64,000 nucleotides of DNA from Nocardiopsis quinghaiensis (GCF_008638365.1 NZ_VWVU01000020.1:61468-125467); one strand, 5' to 3'. Numbered from the stretch's first letter, positions 15,774 through 25,197 are shown. The notes: generated from the letters alone by a model not told the origin. A program made the numbers and translations.

Positions 15774-17867
15774 TCAGCTTCCGGTCTTGGCGAGGCTCCT
15801 GCGGGCGGCCTCGACGACGGCCTCGGAGGTGAATCCGAACTTCTCGTACAGGACCTGGTACGAGGCGGAGGCCCCGTAGTGCTCCAGGCTGACCGACTCG
15901 CCGGCGTCACCGACGTACTCGCGCCAACCCATGGCGATCCCGGCCTCCACCGACACGCGGGCGCGCACCGAGGACGGCAGTACCTGCTCGCGGTACTCCT
16001 CGCTCTGGCGCTCGAACCACTCCACGCACGTCATGGACACCACACGGGTGGGCGTACCGGCCTCCTGCAGGGCCTTGCGGGCCTCCAGGGCGATCTGCAC
16101 CTCGCTGCCGGTGGCCATGATGATCACCTCGGGGGCGTCCCCGTCGGCCTCGGCCAGCACGTAGCCGCCCTTGACCGCGCCCTCGGCCGAGGCGTACTCC
16201 TCGCGGTCCAGGGTGGGCACGTTCTGCCGGGTCAGCGCCAGCGCGGACGGGCGGTCGCCCCTCTCGATGACCGACCGCCACACCACGGCGGTCTCGTTGG
16301 CGTCGGCCGGCCGGATCACGTCCAGGCCGTAGATGGCGCGCAGCGCCCACAGGTGCTCGACCGGCTGGTGGGTGGGGCCGTCCTCGCCCAGGCCGATGGA
16401 GTCGTGCGTCCACACGTAGGTGACCGGCAACTGCATGATCGCGGCCAGCCGGACGGCGGGGCGCATGTAGTCGCTGAAGACCAGGAACGTGCCGCCGTAG
16501 GGGCGGGTGGGTCCGTGCAGGGCGATGCCGTTGAGGATCGTGCCCATGCCGTGCTCGCGCACGCCGAAGTGCAGCACGCGCCCGTAGGGGCTGCCCGGGA
16601 ACATCTCACTGGCGCGGTCGAAGGGCAGGAAGGAGGGCTCGCCCTTGGGCGTGGTGTTGTTGGACCCGGCCAGGTCGGCCGATCCGCCCCACAGTTCGGG
16701 CAGCAGCGGCGCGACGGCCGAGAGGAACTCGCCGCTGGCCTTGCGGGTGGCGATGCCCTTCTCGTCGGGCTCGAAGGTGGGCACCGCCTTCTCCCAGCCC
16801 TCGGGAAGCCTGCCCTCGACCAGGCGGTCGAACAGCTCTGCGCGCTCCCCGGCGCTCTCGTGCCAGGCCTTGAACTCGACCTCCCAGGCGGCGTGCGCTT
16901 CACGGCCCCGGTCCACGACGCGGCGGGCGTGCTCGATGACCTCGTCCTCGACCGCGAAGGGCTCGTCGGGCAGACCCAGGATTCGCTTGGTGGCGGAGAC
17001 CTCCGCCTCGCCGATGGCCGCGCCGTGGATGGCGCCGCTGTTCTGCTTGTTGGGCGCGGGCCAGCCGATGATGGTGCTCAGGCGGATGAAGGTCGGGCGC
17101 CCGGTCTCGGCCTTGCCGCGCAGGATCGCCTGGTACAGGGCGTCGACGTCCTCGACGTACTCGCCCCCGGCGGTCCAGTCGACCTCCTCGACGTGCCAGC
17201 CGTAGGCGCGGTAGCGCTCGGCCACGTCCTCGGAGTGGGCGATGCGGGTGTCGTCCTCGATGGAGATCCGGTTGTCGTCCCAGATCATGATGAGGTTGCC
17301 CAGCTTCTGGGTCCCCGCCAGGGCGCTGGCCTCGTGGCTCACGCCCTCCTGGACGTCGCCGTCGGAGCAGAACGCGTAGATGTGGTGGTCGAAGGGACTG
17401 GCGCCCGGACCGGCGTCCGGGTTGAACAGGCCGCGCTCGCGGCGGGCGGCCATGGCCATGCCGACCGCGTTGCCGAGGCCCTGTCCGAGCGGGCCGGTGG
17501 TGGTCTCCACGCCGGGGGTGTGGCTGAACTCGGGGTGGCCGGGAGTGCGGCTCTCCCACTGGCGCAGGTTCTTGAGGTCCTCCAGTTCCAGCCCGTATCC
17601 GGCGAGGTAGAGCTGGATGTACAGGGTGAGGCTGGAGTGGCCGATCGACAGGACGAAGCGGTCCCGGCCCGTCCACTCGGGGTCCGAGGGGTCGTGCCGC
17701 ATGATCTTCTGGAAGAGCATGTAGGCGGCGGGAGCCAGGCTCATAGCGGTGCCGGGATGTCCGCTACCCGTCTTCTCGACCGCGTCCATCGCCAGCGCCC
17801 GGACCGTGTCGACGGTGCGGAGGTCGAGGTCCGACCACTCCAGGGTTTGCGGGGTGTGGGCGTTCAC
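15774..17867 (-). CDS. tkt: Transketolase
   Basis: Thiamine-diphosphate enzyme that moves two-carbon ketol units in the pentose phosphate pathway. GTG 17867 is preceded by AAGGAG; an extension to 17963 reads through leader sequence and is rejected. Landmarks: KTGSGHPGTAMSLAPAAY near the N-terminus, the ThDP-binding CSDGDVQEGVSHEA ... IMIWDDNRIS block, then the pyrimidine-binding part with FGVREHGMG, YGGTFLVFSDY and DSIGLGEDGPTHQPVEHL. The 697-aa length is standard. It is transcribed divergently from ctaB across a 709-nt gap. Confidence 0.95.
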   Translation of the reverse strand: MNAHTPQTLEWSDLDLRTVDTVRALAMDAVEKTGSGHPGTAMSLAPAAYMLFQKIMRHDPSDPEWTGRDRFVLSIGHSSLTLYIQLYLAGYGLELEDLKNLRQWESRTPGHPEFSHTPGVETTTGPLGQGLGNAVGMAMAARRERGLFNPDAGPGASPFDHHIYAFCSDGDVQEGVSHEASALAGTQKLGNLIMIWDDNRISIEDDTRIAHSEDVAERYRAYGWHVEEVDWTAGGEYVEDVDALYQAILRGKAETGRPTFIRLSTIIGWPAPNKQNSGAIHGAAIGEAEVSATKRILGLPDEPFAVEDEVIEHARRVVDRGREAHAAWEVEFKAWHESAGERAELFDRLVEGRLPEGWEKAVPTFEPDEKGIATRKASGEFLSAVAPLLPELWGGSADLAGSNNTTPKGEPSFLPFDRASEMFPGSPYGRVLHFGVREHGMGTILNGIALHGPTRPYGGTFLVFSDYMRPAVRLAAIMQLPVTYVWTHDSIGLGEDGPTHQPVEHLWALRAIYGLDVIRPADANETAVVWRSVIERGDRPSALALTRQNVPTLDREEYASAEGAVKGGYVLAEADGDAPEVIIMATGSEVQIALEARKALQEAGTPTRVVSMTCVEWFERQSEEYREQVLPSSVRARVSVEAGIAMGWREYVGDAGESVSLEHYGASASYQVLYEKFGFTSEAVVEAARRSLAKTGS

Positions 17868-18576
17868 GGACTTTCGTTCTCCTTCTCGGGCCACCCCTCG
17901 CGTCCGGTGGCCGGAGCGCGGGGGTGTGTCGGTTGCGTTGGTTGTCGAACCGCCGCCGGGCACACCGGAGCGGCCCGCCCGCGAGGCGGGGCCGTGGGGA
18001 ACAGGGGAGAGAAGGTCCGCGCATGGTGTACAGGGCGCGGACGTGTCCCCCTTGTCGTCCCCCGAACGACGGCCGTCGCGGCCTGAGAACCACGGCGGGT
18101 TCGGCCAATATCGAGCCTATCGTCCGACCCGGGGGATGTCTTTGCCCGACACCTCTCATTACCGGCAGGTAGGAAAGGGATGTCCGCCACCTCCGGTTCG
18201 GAGAGTGTTGATTCGGTCACTGCGGGTGAAAACCGGGGGTCCGTGGCCACCCCCGGGCGGTGCGTGGCAGGCTGGAAGCGTGTCGGGGCGTGTGCGACCC
18301 TGCTGTACACCCGGTGACCCTCCGCCGGCGCCCGACCCCCGGGGATCAGGGAGTTCTCCCGTCGAGGGGGCTGGTCCCCGGTCCCCGCGAGGAAGTACTA
18401 CAGTATGTCGTTGACGGGGTTTCGGCCGATCCTGACGCTTTGTCGGTCCGCTCTACCCCGCGTGGCGAGCAGTGTCGAAATCCCTAGAGTTGTCGAGGTA
18501 TCCGCGTGTCTGAAACCGAGCCGGTGCCCCCCGTGGGGACGCGAGCGAGCCGTCCGGCCGCGAGGACGCGGTACTG
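17868..18576. other. 709-nt divergent regulatory spacer between tkt and ctaB
   Basis: It must hold promoters for both tkt (minus) and ctaB (plus). The stretch around 18100-18250 is relatively AT-rich. I could not assign -10/-35 pairs with confidence. A short upstream frame touching ctaB (18506-18577) is listed separately. No RNA gene or repeat array is seen. Confidence 0.6.
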
Positions 18577-18577
18577 A
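18506..18577 (+). CDS. Possible leader peptide overlapping the ctaB start, 23 aa
   Basis: GTG 18506 opens a 23-codon frame ([20 protein letters not shown]...) whose TGA overlaps the ctaB ATG as TGATG. GAGG lies about 8 nt upstream. The arrangement would couple ctaB translation to the short frame. It could also be accidental, or part of a longer ctaB N-terminus in another frame. Confidence 0.3.
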   Translation: MSETEPVPPVGTRASRPAARTRY

Positions 18578-19545
18578 TGGCCCTGACCAACCGCGCTCCG
18601 CGAACGAACCCGGACGGTACCGGGCCCCAGCCTCCCCGCGGGGCCGCCTCCCTGGGCGCCTACGTCCGCGCCTACGTCGCGCTCTCCAAGCCCCGTGTCA
18701 TCGAACTGCTGCTCATCACCACCATCCCGGTGATGTTCGTCGCCGCCGGGGGAGTGCCGCCGCTGTGGACCGCGGTGGCCACCCTGCTCTTCGGCACCAT
18801 GTCGGCGGCCAGCGCGAACGCGATGAACTGCTACATCGACCGCGACATCGACCGTGAGATGCGCCGTACCCGCCAGCGCCCCGGCGCGATGGAGCTGGTG
18901 ACCCCGCGCGGCGCGCTCGCCTACGGCCTGGTGCTGGCGGTGGGCTCCACCGCCGGGTTCGCCCTGCTGGTGAACCCGCTCTCGGCCGTGCTGTCGGCCT
19001 TCGCGATCCTGTTCTACATCTTCGTCTACACGATGCTGCTCAAGCGGCGCACCGCCCAGAACGTGGTGTGGGGCGGTATCGCCGGGTGCATGCCGGTGCT
19101 CATCGGCTGGGCGGCCGTGACCAACAGCCTGGACTGGGCGCCGTTCGTGCTGTTCCTGGTGGTGTTCTTCTGGACGCCGCCGCACACCTGGACGCTGGCC
19201 ATGCGCTACAAGGAGGACTACGCGCAGGCCAGGGTCCCGATGCTGCCCGTGGTCGCCAGCGACCGCCGGGTGCTGCTGGAGTGCCTGCTCTACAGCTGGG
19301 CCACCGCGATCGTGTCGGTCGCCTTCTGGCCGGTGGCGGGCACCACCTGGTTCTACGGGGCCGTCGCCGTCGCCCTGGGCGCGCTGCTGGTCTTCCAGGC
19401 GCACCGCCTGCTCAACCGCTCCCGCGCCGGTGTGACCGGGGCCCGGCTCAAGACGATGGGCTTCTTCCACCTGTCCAACGCCTACCTGGCGCTGCTGTTC
19501 GTCGCGGTCACCGTCGACCCGCTGATCGCGAACATGCTGGCCTGA
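18577..19545 (+). CDS. ctaB: Protoheme IX farnesyltransferase (heme O synthase)
   Basis: Attaches farnesyl to haem B to make haem O for cytochrome aa3 oxidase. The membrane protein (322 aa, about nine helices) has [13 protein letters not shown] near residue 32 and the UbiA-type aspartate motif [19 protein letters not shown] near 85, with a later YKEDY loop. ATG 18577 overlaps an upstream TGA; GAGG lies about 11 nt before it. The partner ctaA is 3 kb downstream on the opposite strand. Confidence 0.93.
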   Translation: MALTNRAPRTNPDGTGPQPPRGAASLGAYVRAYVALSKPRVIELLLITTIPVMFVAAGGVPPLWTAVATLLFGTMSAASANAMNCYIDRDIDREMRRTRQRPGAMELVTPRGALAYGLVLAVGSTAGFALLVNPLSAVLSAFAILFYIFVYTMLLKRRTAQNVVWGGIAGCMPVLIGWAAVTNSLDWAPFVLFLVVFFWTPPHTWTLAMRYKEDYAQARVPMLPVVASDRRVLLECLLYSWATAIVSVAFWPVAGTTWFYGAVAVALGALLVFQAHRLLNRSRAGVTGARLKTMGFFHLSNAYLALLFVAVTVDPLIANMLA

Positions 19546-19559
19546 CCGGTCCCGGAGCC

Positions 19560-19955
19560 TCAGCGTCCGCGCCAGGCGAGCACGGCCGTCCACACCGCGA
19601 CCCCCGTCAGGACCAGCGCCAGGGGAACGTGTGCCTGGAGCGGCCCGTAGGTGCCCAGCGCGGCCTGCGCGAAGCCCAGCGCGAACGCCAGCAGGCTGAC
19701 CAGCAGGACCGTCCGGGGAAGCCCGGCGCCGCGTCCGGACCCCTGCCAGTACAGCGCCGCGGCCAGTGCCTGCAGCCCGGCCAGTGTGTGCACCCCGAAG
19801 GCGCCGTAGTAGTGCAGGGGCAGCGCGTCCGCGTTGAACGTCACCAACTGCCCGGCGGTCGCGCCCTCCCACAGGATCGCGGCCAGGTGCAGGAGTACGG
19901 CCACGCGCAGGAGCCACAGCGGGCCCGTGGCGGGGTTCGTGGTCGACCGGTCCAT
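19560..19955 (-). CDS. Small four-helix membrane protein of unknown function, 131 aa
   Basis: ATG 19955 follows GAAGGGG. The protein has four hydrophobic spans (LLRVAVLLHLAAIL, HTLAGLQALAAALYW, VLLVSLLAFALGFAQAALG, LALVLTGVAVWTAVLAW) and a conserved-looking HYYGAFGVH loop. It converges on ctaB (14 nt between stops). Its location among haem A genes suggests a respiratory-membrane role, but I recognise no family. Confidence 0.75.
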   Translation of the reverse strand: MDRSTTNPATGPLWLLRVAVLLHLAAILWEGATAGQLVTFNADALPLHYYGAFGVHTLAGLQALAAALYWQGSGRGAGLPRTVLLVSLLAFALGFAQAALGTYGPLQAHVPLALVLTGVAVWTAVLAWRGR

Positions 19956-20115
19956 GCGTGCGGCCCCTTCGTTCGAGGATCGGCGGTCTCGTCCGGATAA
20001 GATCCTGCCCCATTCCGGTCTCCGCCGCACCGCCGGAGCCGGACGTGCGGGTTCCGGGACGGTCACGCGGGGGCGGGATCCGAGGCCGCCCCACCTCCCG
20101 CTACGATCGGTGCCC

Positions 20116-21411
20116 ATGCCCCGTCTCGACAGCAAGGCCATCCTGCAGGGCCGCCGCTCCCGTTACTCGCTGACCCTCATCCTGGGCACCACCGTCAGCG
20201 TGCTCTGCATGATCGGAATGCTGGTCTACCTGTGGCTGCTGGCCCTGGCCGGGGGAGCGGCCGCCGGGATCGACGGCGGTCTCGGCTTCGCCGTCAGCCT
20301 GGTCACCGCGGTCATCCCGGTGTGCATCCTCGTGCCGCTCATCCTCATGCTCGACCGGATCGAACCCGAGCCCGGATGGGTGCTGTTCTTCGCCTTCGCC
20401 TGGGGCGCGGGCGTGGCCGTGGTGGTCTCCCTGCTGCTCAACAGCTGGGGCCTGGCCCACGTCACCGTGCCGCTGTTCGGCCAGGACCTGGGCGACTTCC
20501 TGGGCACGTCGGTGGTGGCCCCCCTGGTGGAGGAGAGCGCCAAGGGCATGGTGCTGCTCATCCTGCTCTGGCGCCGCCGCTACGAGCTCGACACCTTCAC
20601 CGACGGGGTCATCTACGCCGGGATGGTCGCCACCGGCTTCGCCTTCACCGAGAACATCCTGTACTTCCTCAGCGCGTTCTTCGACGGCACCCTGGTGGCC
20701 ACCTTCGCCATCCGCGGGCTGGTCGCCCCGTTCGGGCACCCCGTCTACACCGCGATGGTGGGCATCGGCGTGGCCTACGCCGCCATGCGCACCGGTCCCC
20801 TGCGCCTCGTGGCCCCCGTCGCCGGGTGGGCGACGGCGGTGCTCCTGCACGGAATGTGGAACGGGTCCACCTACTTCGGCTGGTACGGCCTGGCCGTCGC
20901 CTACATGGTGTTGTTCGCCGCGCTCGTGGGCATCCTGGCGCTGGCCACCCGCGACCGCCACCGCCAGATCGGCGCGATCGCCCGCCACCTGCCGCCCTAC
21001 GTCCCCACCGGACTGGTCACCCCGGCCGACATCGCCATGCTCAGCTCGCTGCAGGGACGCCGTCAGGCCCGCGACTGGGCGGCGCGCAACGCCGGGCGCA
21101 GGGGACGCGAGGCGATGAGGGAGTACCAGCTCGCCGCGACCGAGCTGGCGCTGCTGCACCAGAAGCTGGAGGCGGGACGGCCCCGCGGGGACTGGAAGAC
21201 GCGCCGGGACTCCTTCCTGGCCCTGATGCACGTGGCCCGGGACACCTTCCTGGGACGTCTGCCCCAGCCGGTCAACCCGGGCTGGGCGGAGAGCCCCACC
21301 GACTCGGGTTTCCTGCGCCGGGCCGACTTCGCGCACGTCATCGCCCAGGCGCGGGCTCAGCAGGACTACGCTCCGCGTCACGGACAGCAGGGTCAGCGGG
21401 GTCCTCGCTGA
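20116..21411 (+). CDS. PrsW-family glutamic-type intramembrane protease, 431 aa
   Basis: Polytopic protein with the PrsW signatures APLVEESAKG, FAFTENILYF, GHPVYTAMVGIGVAY and HGMWN, which supply the glutamate and histidine residues of this membrane-protease/CAAX-like superfamily. PrsW proteins cleave anti-sigma factors or other membrane substrates inside the bilayer. About eight helices occupy residues 20-285. The last 140 residues are soluble and basic (an actinobacterial extension). ATG 20116 gives MPRLDSKAILQ; a longer upstream frame has no ribosome site. The 3' end overlaps convergent ctaA by 74 nt. Confidence 0.88.
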   Translation: MPRLDSKAILQGRRSRYSLTLILGTTVSVLCMIGMLVYLWLLALAGGAAAGIDGGLGFAVSLVTAVIPVCILVPLILMLDRIEPEPGWVLFFAFAWGAGVAVVVSLLLNSWGLAHVTVPLFGQDLGDFLGTSVVAPLVEESAKGMVLLILLWRRRYELDTFTDGVIYAGMVATGFAFTENILYFLSAFFDGTLVATFAIRGLVAPFGHPVYTAMVGIGVAYAAMRTGPLRLVAPVAGWATAVLLHGMWNGSTYFGWYGLAVAYMVLFAALVGILALATRDRHRQIGAIARHLPPYVPTGLVTPADIAMLSSLQGRRQARDWAARNAGRRGREAMREYQLAATELALLHQKLEAGRPRGDWKTRRDSFLALMHVARDTFLGRLPQPVNPGWAESPTDSGFLRRADFAHVIAQARAQQDYAPRHGQQGQRGPR

Positions 21412-22459
21412 CCTCCCGGCCCGGGGGCGTCAGGCGCGTGGTGGAGAAGTACAGGCGGCAGATCGCGACCCAGGTCAGGGTCGAGCCGAGGACGTGCAGG
21501 ACCACCAGGGTCGCGGGCAGGCCCAGCGCGTACTGGGTGTAGCCGAGCACGCCCTGGAGGACCACCGCGGCCAGGAGGAGCGCGCTGCTCGTCCGGACCG
21601 GCCGGCGGGCGCCTGTGCGGAAGGCGATCACCGCGGCCAGCAGGGCGCCCGCCAGGGTGAGCCAGGCCAGCGCGGAGTGCAGACGTGTGACCGCGGGCAG
21701 GTCGAAGGTCCAGCGGGGGGCGGCCGCGTCGCCGCCGTGCGGACCGGTACCGGTCACCACGGTCCCGGCGGCCAGCAGCATGAAGCCGACCACGACCAGG
21801 CCGACGCTGATCGCGTGCAGCATCGGGCCGACGGACACGCGCGGCCTGCCCTCGGGCTCCCGGCAGCGCACGTACAGGGCGACCGTGACGAAGACCACCA
21901 CCATGGACAGCAGGAAATGCGCGGCCACCGAGGCGGGGTGCAGGTCGCTCCACACGGTGATGCCGCCGACCACGCCCTGCCCCAGGACCCCGAAGGGCAC
22001 GACGGCGGCCATCCGGACCAGGTCGCGGCGGCGCGGGCTCATCCGCATGACGGCGACGAACGTGATGACGGCGACCGCCAGCACGACGAAGGTGAGCGTC
22101 CGGTTGCCGAACTCGATGGCGGCGTTGAAGGCGGCGTGCCCGGTGTCGACGGGCACGAAGCTCTCAGGAGTGCACCTGGGCCACTCCGAGCAGCCCAGGC
22201 CGGAGGAGGTGACACGCACGGTGGCGCCGGTGACGGCGATTCCGGCGTTGACGACGATGTTGCCGAACGTCCAGGCGCTCAGCGACCTCCGGGTGGGGTG
22301 CCAGATGGTGCGCGCCAGAAGCACCAGTGCGAGTACTCCGGCGGCCACGACGGCGATCTGCCAGGCCCACAGGGGGGCTCCGAGAAGGGCGATGTCCTCC
22401 GCCGCGAGTGGGGGGACCGTGTTCGCGGCCAGCACCGCGGAGGCCGGGGAAACAGACAT
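21338..22459 (-). CDS. ctaA: Heme A synthase (CtaA/COX15 family)
   Basis: Oxidises the methyl group of haem O to the formyl group of haem A. The 373-aa protein has about eight helices with the haem-ligand and cysteine pattern of the family: GATVRVTSSGLGCSEWPRC, EFGNRTLTF, a LHPASVAAHFLLS histidine segment and RLHSALAWLT in the second half. Its C-terminal tail is charged and Pro-rich, and overlaps prsW (opposite strand) by 74 nt. Starts at ATG 22459. Confidence 0.92.
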   Translation of the reverse strand: MSVSPASAVLAANTVPPLAAEDIALLGAPLWAWQIAVVAAGVLALVLLARTIWHPTRRSLSAWTFGNIVVNAGIAVTGATVRVTSSGLGCSEWPRCTPESFVPVDTGHAAFNAAIEFGNRTLTFVVLAVAVITFVAVMRMSPRRRDLVRMAAVVPFGVLGQGVVGGITVWSDLHPASVAAHFLLSMVVVFVTVALYVRCREPEGRPRVSVGPMLHAISVGLVVVGFMLLAAGTVVTGTGPHGGDAAAPRWTFDLPAVTRLHSALAWLTLAGALLAAVIAFRTGARRPVRTSSALLLAAVVLQGVLGYTQYALGLPATLVVLHVLGSTLTWVAICRLYFSTTRLTPPGREVSEDPADPAVRDAERSPAEPAPGR

Positions 22460-22552
22460 ACGACAGACTGTAGTACATCGCTTCGGGGGCTGTTACCCAG
22501 CCCCGGCGCAGCCTCCACCTGCGTCGACGCGGCCGTCCCGCGGCAGGCGGAA

Positions 22553-22578
22553 GGGGGCGCCCACGGGTGGGCGCCCCC
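22553..22578 (-). terminator. Terminator hairpin after the small secreted protein gene
   Basis: Perfect 12-bp stem (22553-22564 with 22567-22578) around a GG loop, eight bases past the TAG of the minus-strand gene at 22587. Confidence 0.65.
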
Positions 22579-22586
22579 TGGGCCGC

Positions 22587-22772
22587 CTAGCCGCTGTGGT
22601 CCGAGATGCACTGGTTGAGCAGGTTCAGGTCCAGGATGATCAGGCCCAGGTCGTTCTGCTGGGACACGCATGCCTCGTACGCGTCGCTCCCGGCGGAAGC
22701 GGTGCCGACACCCATACCGAGCAGGCCGGCGGTGAACAGAGCGGTCATCATCAGTTTGGCGGTGGTGCGCAT
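22587..22772 (-). CDS. Very small secreted protein, 61 aa
   Basis: ATG 22772 has GAAGGGGGAG directly upstream. A Sec signal peptide (MRTTAKLMMTALFTAGLLG, cleavage likely after TASA) leaves a mature chain of about 36 residues with two cysteines and the hydrophobic, Asn/Leu/Ile-rich core GLIILDLNLLNQC. I know no family with certainty. The size and amphipathic core recall small surface-active or amyloid-forming actinomycete proteins (chaplin or rodlin types), but no diagnostic motif is present. Its own ribosome site and terminator argue for a real gene. Confidence 0.75.
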   Translation of the reverse strand: MRTTAKLMMTALFTAGLLGMGVGTASAGSDAYEACVSQQNDLGLIILDLNLLNQCISDHSG

Positions 22773-23008
22773 GGCTCCCCCTTCGAATGCGGTGGTCGAA
22801 CCGTTTGGCCGACCCACCAGGACAGATAACCATTTGTGCGCGTTCGGAAACACAGAGTGCAGATCTGGGTTCTCTCCCTGCCTTTCGGACGGAGCACCCC
22901 AAGTCACCCGCGGTGTCACCGCGGTCCGTTCCGCGTGTCGTGGGGTCGCCGCCCGCCCGGTACGTCGTCGGGTGCGCCGGGACGGAGGCGTCGACGCCGG
23001 TTCCCGCC

Positions 23009-23959
23009 TCAGCGGTCGCGGGGGTGGTCCTCGCGAGAGGACCGCGCGGAGGGCTCGCCGGACTCACGTCCGTGGTCGCCGTGCCCGGCCGAGGCGCGGG
23101 TGGAGCCCGCGCTGGCGGCGATCACGCACGCCACCGCGAACCACTGCCACACGGTCAGCAGTTCATCGAGCAGTACCAGTCCCACGAGCGCCGCCGCGGC
23201 GGGCTGCAGGCTCATCAGCACGCCGAACACCCGCGGCGGCATGCGGCGCAGGGCGTTCAACTCCAGCGTGTACGGCACCACCGAGGACAGTACGCCGACC
23301 ACCAGGCCGAAGAGCAGCAGGCGCCAGTCCAGCAGGGCCGCGCCGCCCTCGATGACGCCCATCGGGGCCATGACCACCGCGCCGACCACGCTGGCGATCG
23401 CCAGCCCGGACGCACCGCTGAACCGCTGGCCCGTCGCCGCGCTGAGCAGGATGTACCCCGCCCACGCGGCCGCCGCCAGCACCGCGAACGCGATGCCGAG
23501 CGGGTCCATCGACCCCGACTCCGCTCCCAGCGCGACCACGCCCAGCCCGGCCATGCCCGCCCACAGCAGGTCGATCCGGCGCCGCGAGCCCAGGATCGCG
23601 ATGGCCAGCGGCCCCAGATACTCGATGGTGACGGCGATCCCCAGCGGGATCCTCGCGAACGCCTGGTAGATGAGGAAGTTCATCATCGCCAGCGCGGTGC
23701 CGTAGCCGACCACCACCAGCCAGTCGGCGCGGGAACGCGCGCGGAGCACAGGCCGGGCCACCAGGACCAGGAGCACCGCGGAGGTCAGCAGCCGCAACCA
23801 CACGACCGCCGCCGGGGGAAGCGCGTCGAACAGGTTCTTGGCCACCCCCGCGCCGGTCTGCACCGAGACGATGCCGACCAGCACCAGCCAGACCGGGGGT
23901 ACCGCCTCCGCCGCGCGCCACGGGGAGAGGGGTGCCTTGGGGCGGTCCGGGGTGCTCAT
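23009..23959 (-). CDS. EamA/DMT-family inner-membrane exporter (RhtA-like), 316 aa
   Basis: Ten hydrophobic spans in two five-helix repeats are visible. The first repeat has LRLLTSAVLLVLV and IPLGIAVTIEYLGPLAIAIL; the second has VVPYTLELNALRRMPPRVFGVLMSLQPAAAALVGLVLL, the hallmark block of threonine/homoserine-type exporters. A likely amino-acid or metabolite efflux pump. Starts at ATG 23959, six bases after the stop of the small membrane gene at 23966, so the two are probably co-transcribed. Confidence 0.88.
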   Translation of the reverse strand: MSTPDRPKAPLSPWRAAEAVPPVWLVLVGIVSVQTGAGVAKNLFDALPPAAVVWLRLLTSAVLLVLVARPVLRARSRADWLVVVGYGTALAMMNFLIYQAFARIPLGIAVTIEYLGPLAIAILGSRRRIDLLWAGMAGLGVVALGAESGSMDPLGIAFAVLAAAAWAGYILLSAATGQRFSGASGLAIASVVGAVVMAPMGVIEGGAALLDWRLLLFGLVVGVLSSVVPYTLELNALRRMPPRVFGVLMSLQPAAAALVGLVLLDELLTVWQWFAVACVIAASAGSTRASAGHGDHGRESGEPSARSSREDHPRDR

Positions 23960-23965
23960 GGCAAA

Positions 23966-24331
23966 TCATCCTATGTTTTCGGGCAGCCCCTCCGTCTTCC
24001 TGCCGACCGGTACGTCCCGGCCACCTCCGGACGGGCCACGGGCGACGACCGCCGCCAGCAGCAGCAGCCAGGCGACCGTCGCCACCCCGGGCTGCACCAG
24101 CGTCATGACCAGCCCGTACACCGTCCGTTCCGCCTGGTCGGTGAGGAGTTGCAGTCCGATCCACAGGTACGGCAGCGCCGCGGCGCCCAGGTTCGTCACC
24201 AACGCGGCCCACACCAGTCCGGGACGCGCCGGGCGCCGCCGCACCAGCAGCGCGCCGCCCACCGCGAGCAGGAGCAGCGGGGGCCCGAGGTGTCGGACCG
24301 CCATGAACCAGGGGACGCCGATCGCTTCCAT
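23966..24331 (-). CDS. Small integral membrane protein of unknown function, 121 aa
   Basis: Begins MEAIGVPWFMAVRHLG and has about four hydrophobic spans, ending in a charged tail. The gene precedes the EamA exporter on the same strand with a six-base gap. No family recognised. Confidence 0.7.
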   Translation of the reverse strand: MEAIGVPWFMAVRHLGPPLLLLAVGGALLVRRRPARPGLVWAALVTNLGAAALPYLWIGLQLLTDQAERTVYGLVMTLVQPGVATVAWLLLLAAVVARGPSGGGRDVPVGRKTEGLPENIG

Positions 24332-24462
24332 GCTCGGACACTACCGAGCCCACCGCGAGCAACAGAGGGTGAGCATGCACAAAACAGGCCAAGTGGTGTG
24401 AAATGGTCCGTGGCCGTGGACGTTCCACGCCCCTCACCCGGTAGCCCGCTGGAGTCCCTCAC

Positions 24463-25158
24463 ATGTCCCGACGCCGTGCACGCGCCCCCCGCGCCCACGA
24501 ACGGTACGTACCCCGCTGGCCCCTCGTCGCCGGAGCCCTGGCACTGCTCCTGGTCGCCGTCATCGGTGGCTACACCGGGGGCCTGCTCGCGGCCGACGGC
24601 GAGGAGGCCGAGGAGCCGGACGTGCGTGTGGAAGCAGGCCTCCTCGCCCAGCCCCCCGGTGCTCCCGAGGAGACCGAGGCGCTGGCCGAGGAGGAGACGG
24701 AGGAGGCGGTCGTCCATCCGGCGGGGCTGGACCCCGAACTCGTCTACGTCCTGCAGAACGTGCACGGCGACCGGGTCATGGACGTCGTCGACAAGTCCAC
24801 CGCCAACGGCGCCCCCGTCCACCTCTGGGACCGCCATGACGACACCAACCAGCAGTGGCGGTTCGTCCCCGTGGAGGAGGGCTTCTACGAGATCGAGGGC
24901 ATCGGCAGCGGCAAGCTCCTGGAGATCCCCTCCGACCCCGCGGCCCAGCCGGGATCGGCCCTGCTCACCCGTACCGGGTCGCCCAACCAGCACTGGGCCG
25001 TGATCGAGGTCGGCCCGAACGTGGTCCGCCTGGTCAACCGCGCCACCGGCCAGGCCCTGGAAGGACAGGGCGGGGCCCCGGACAACGGCACCCGGATCAC
25101 CCAGGCGCCCGACGGCGGGCACGCCCACCAGCAGTGGCGGCTGCTACCCCTGGGCTGA
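24463..25158 (+). CDS. Membrane-anchored ricin-type beta-trefoil lectin protein, 231 aa
   Basis: One N-terminal membrane span (WPLVAGALALLLVAVIGGY, near 20-38), an acidic Glu-rich stalk (45-80), then a single ricin-B-like trefoil with three repeats, each ending in a QxW: NQQWRFV, NQHWAVI and HQQWRLL. The trefoil binds glycans in known relatives. The protein would face the outside and could bind cell-wall or host polysaccharide. No attached enzyme domain is present, which is unusual since most RICIN domains decorate hydrolases. ATG 24463. Confidence 0.85.
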   Translation: MSRRRARAPRAHERYVPRWPLVAGALALLLVAVIGGYTGGLLAADGEEAEEPDVRVEAGLLAQPPGAPEETEALAEEETEEAVVHPAGLDPELVYVLQNVHGDRVMDVVDKSTANGAPVHLWDRHDDTNQQWRFVPVEEGFYEIEGIGSGKLLEIPSDPAAQPGSALLTRTGSPNQHWAVIEVGPNVVRLVNRATGQALEGQGGAPDNGTRITQAPDGGHAHQQWRLLPLG

Positions 25159-25197
25159 GCCCGTCCCACGCACACCCCGCCGCGGGCGTCCCCGGGG

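Noticed and set aside
15522..18086. 854-codon plus-strand frame antisense to tkt and tal
   Set aside because: Gly/His/Val-rich shadow of clear pentose phosphate genes.
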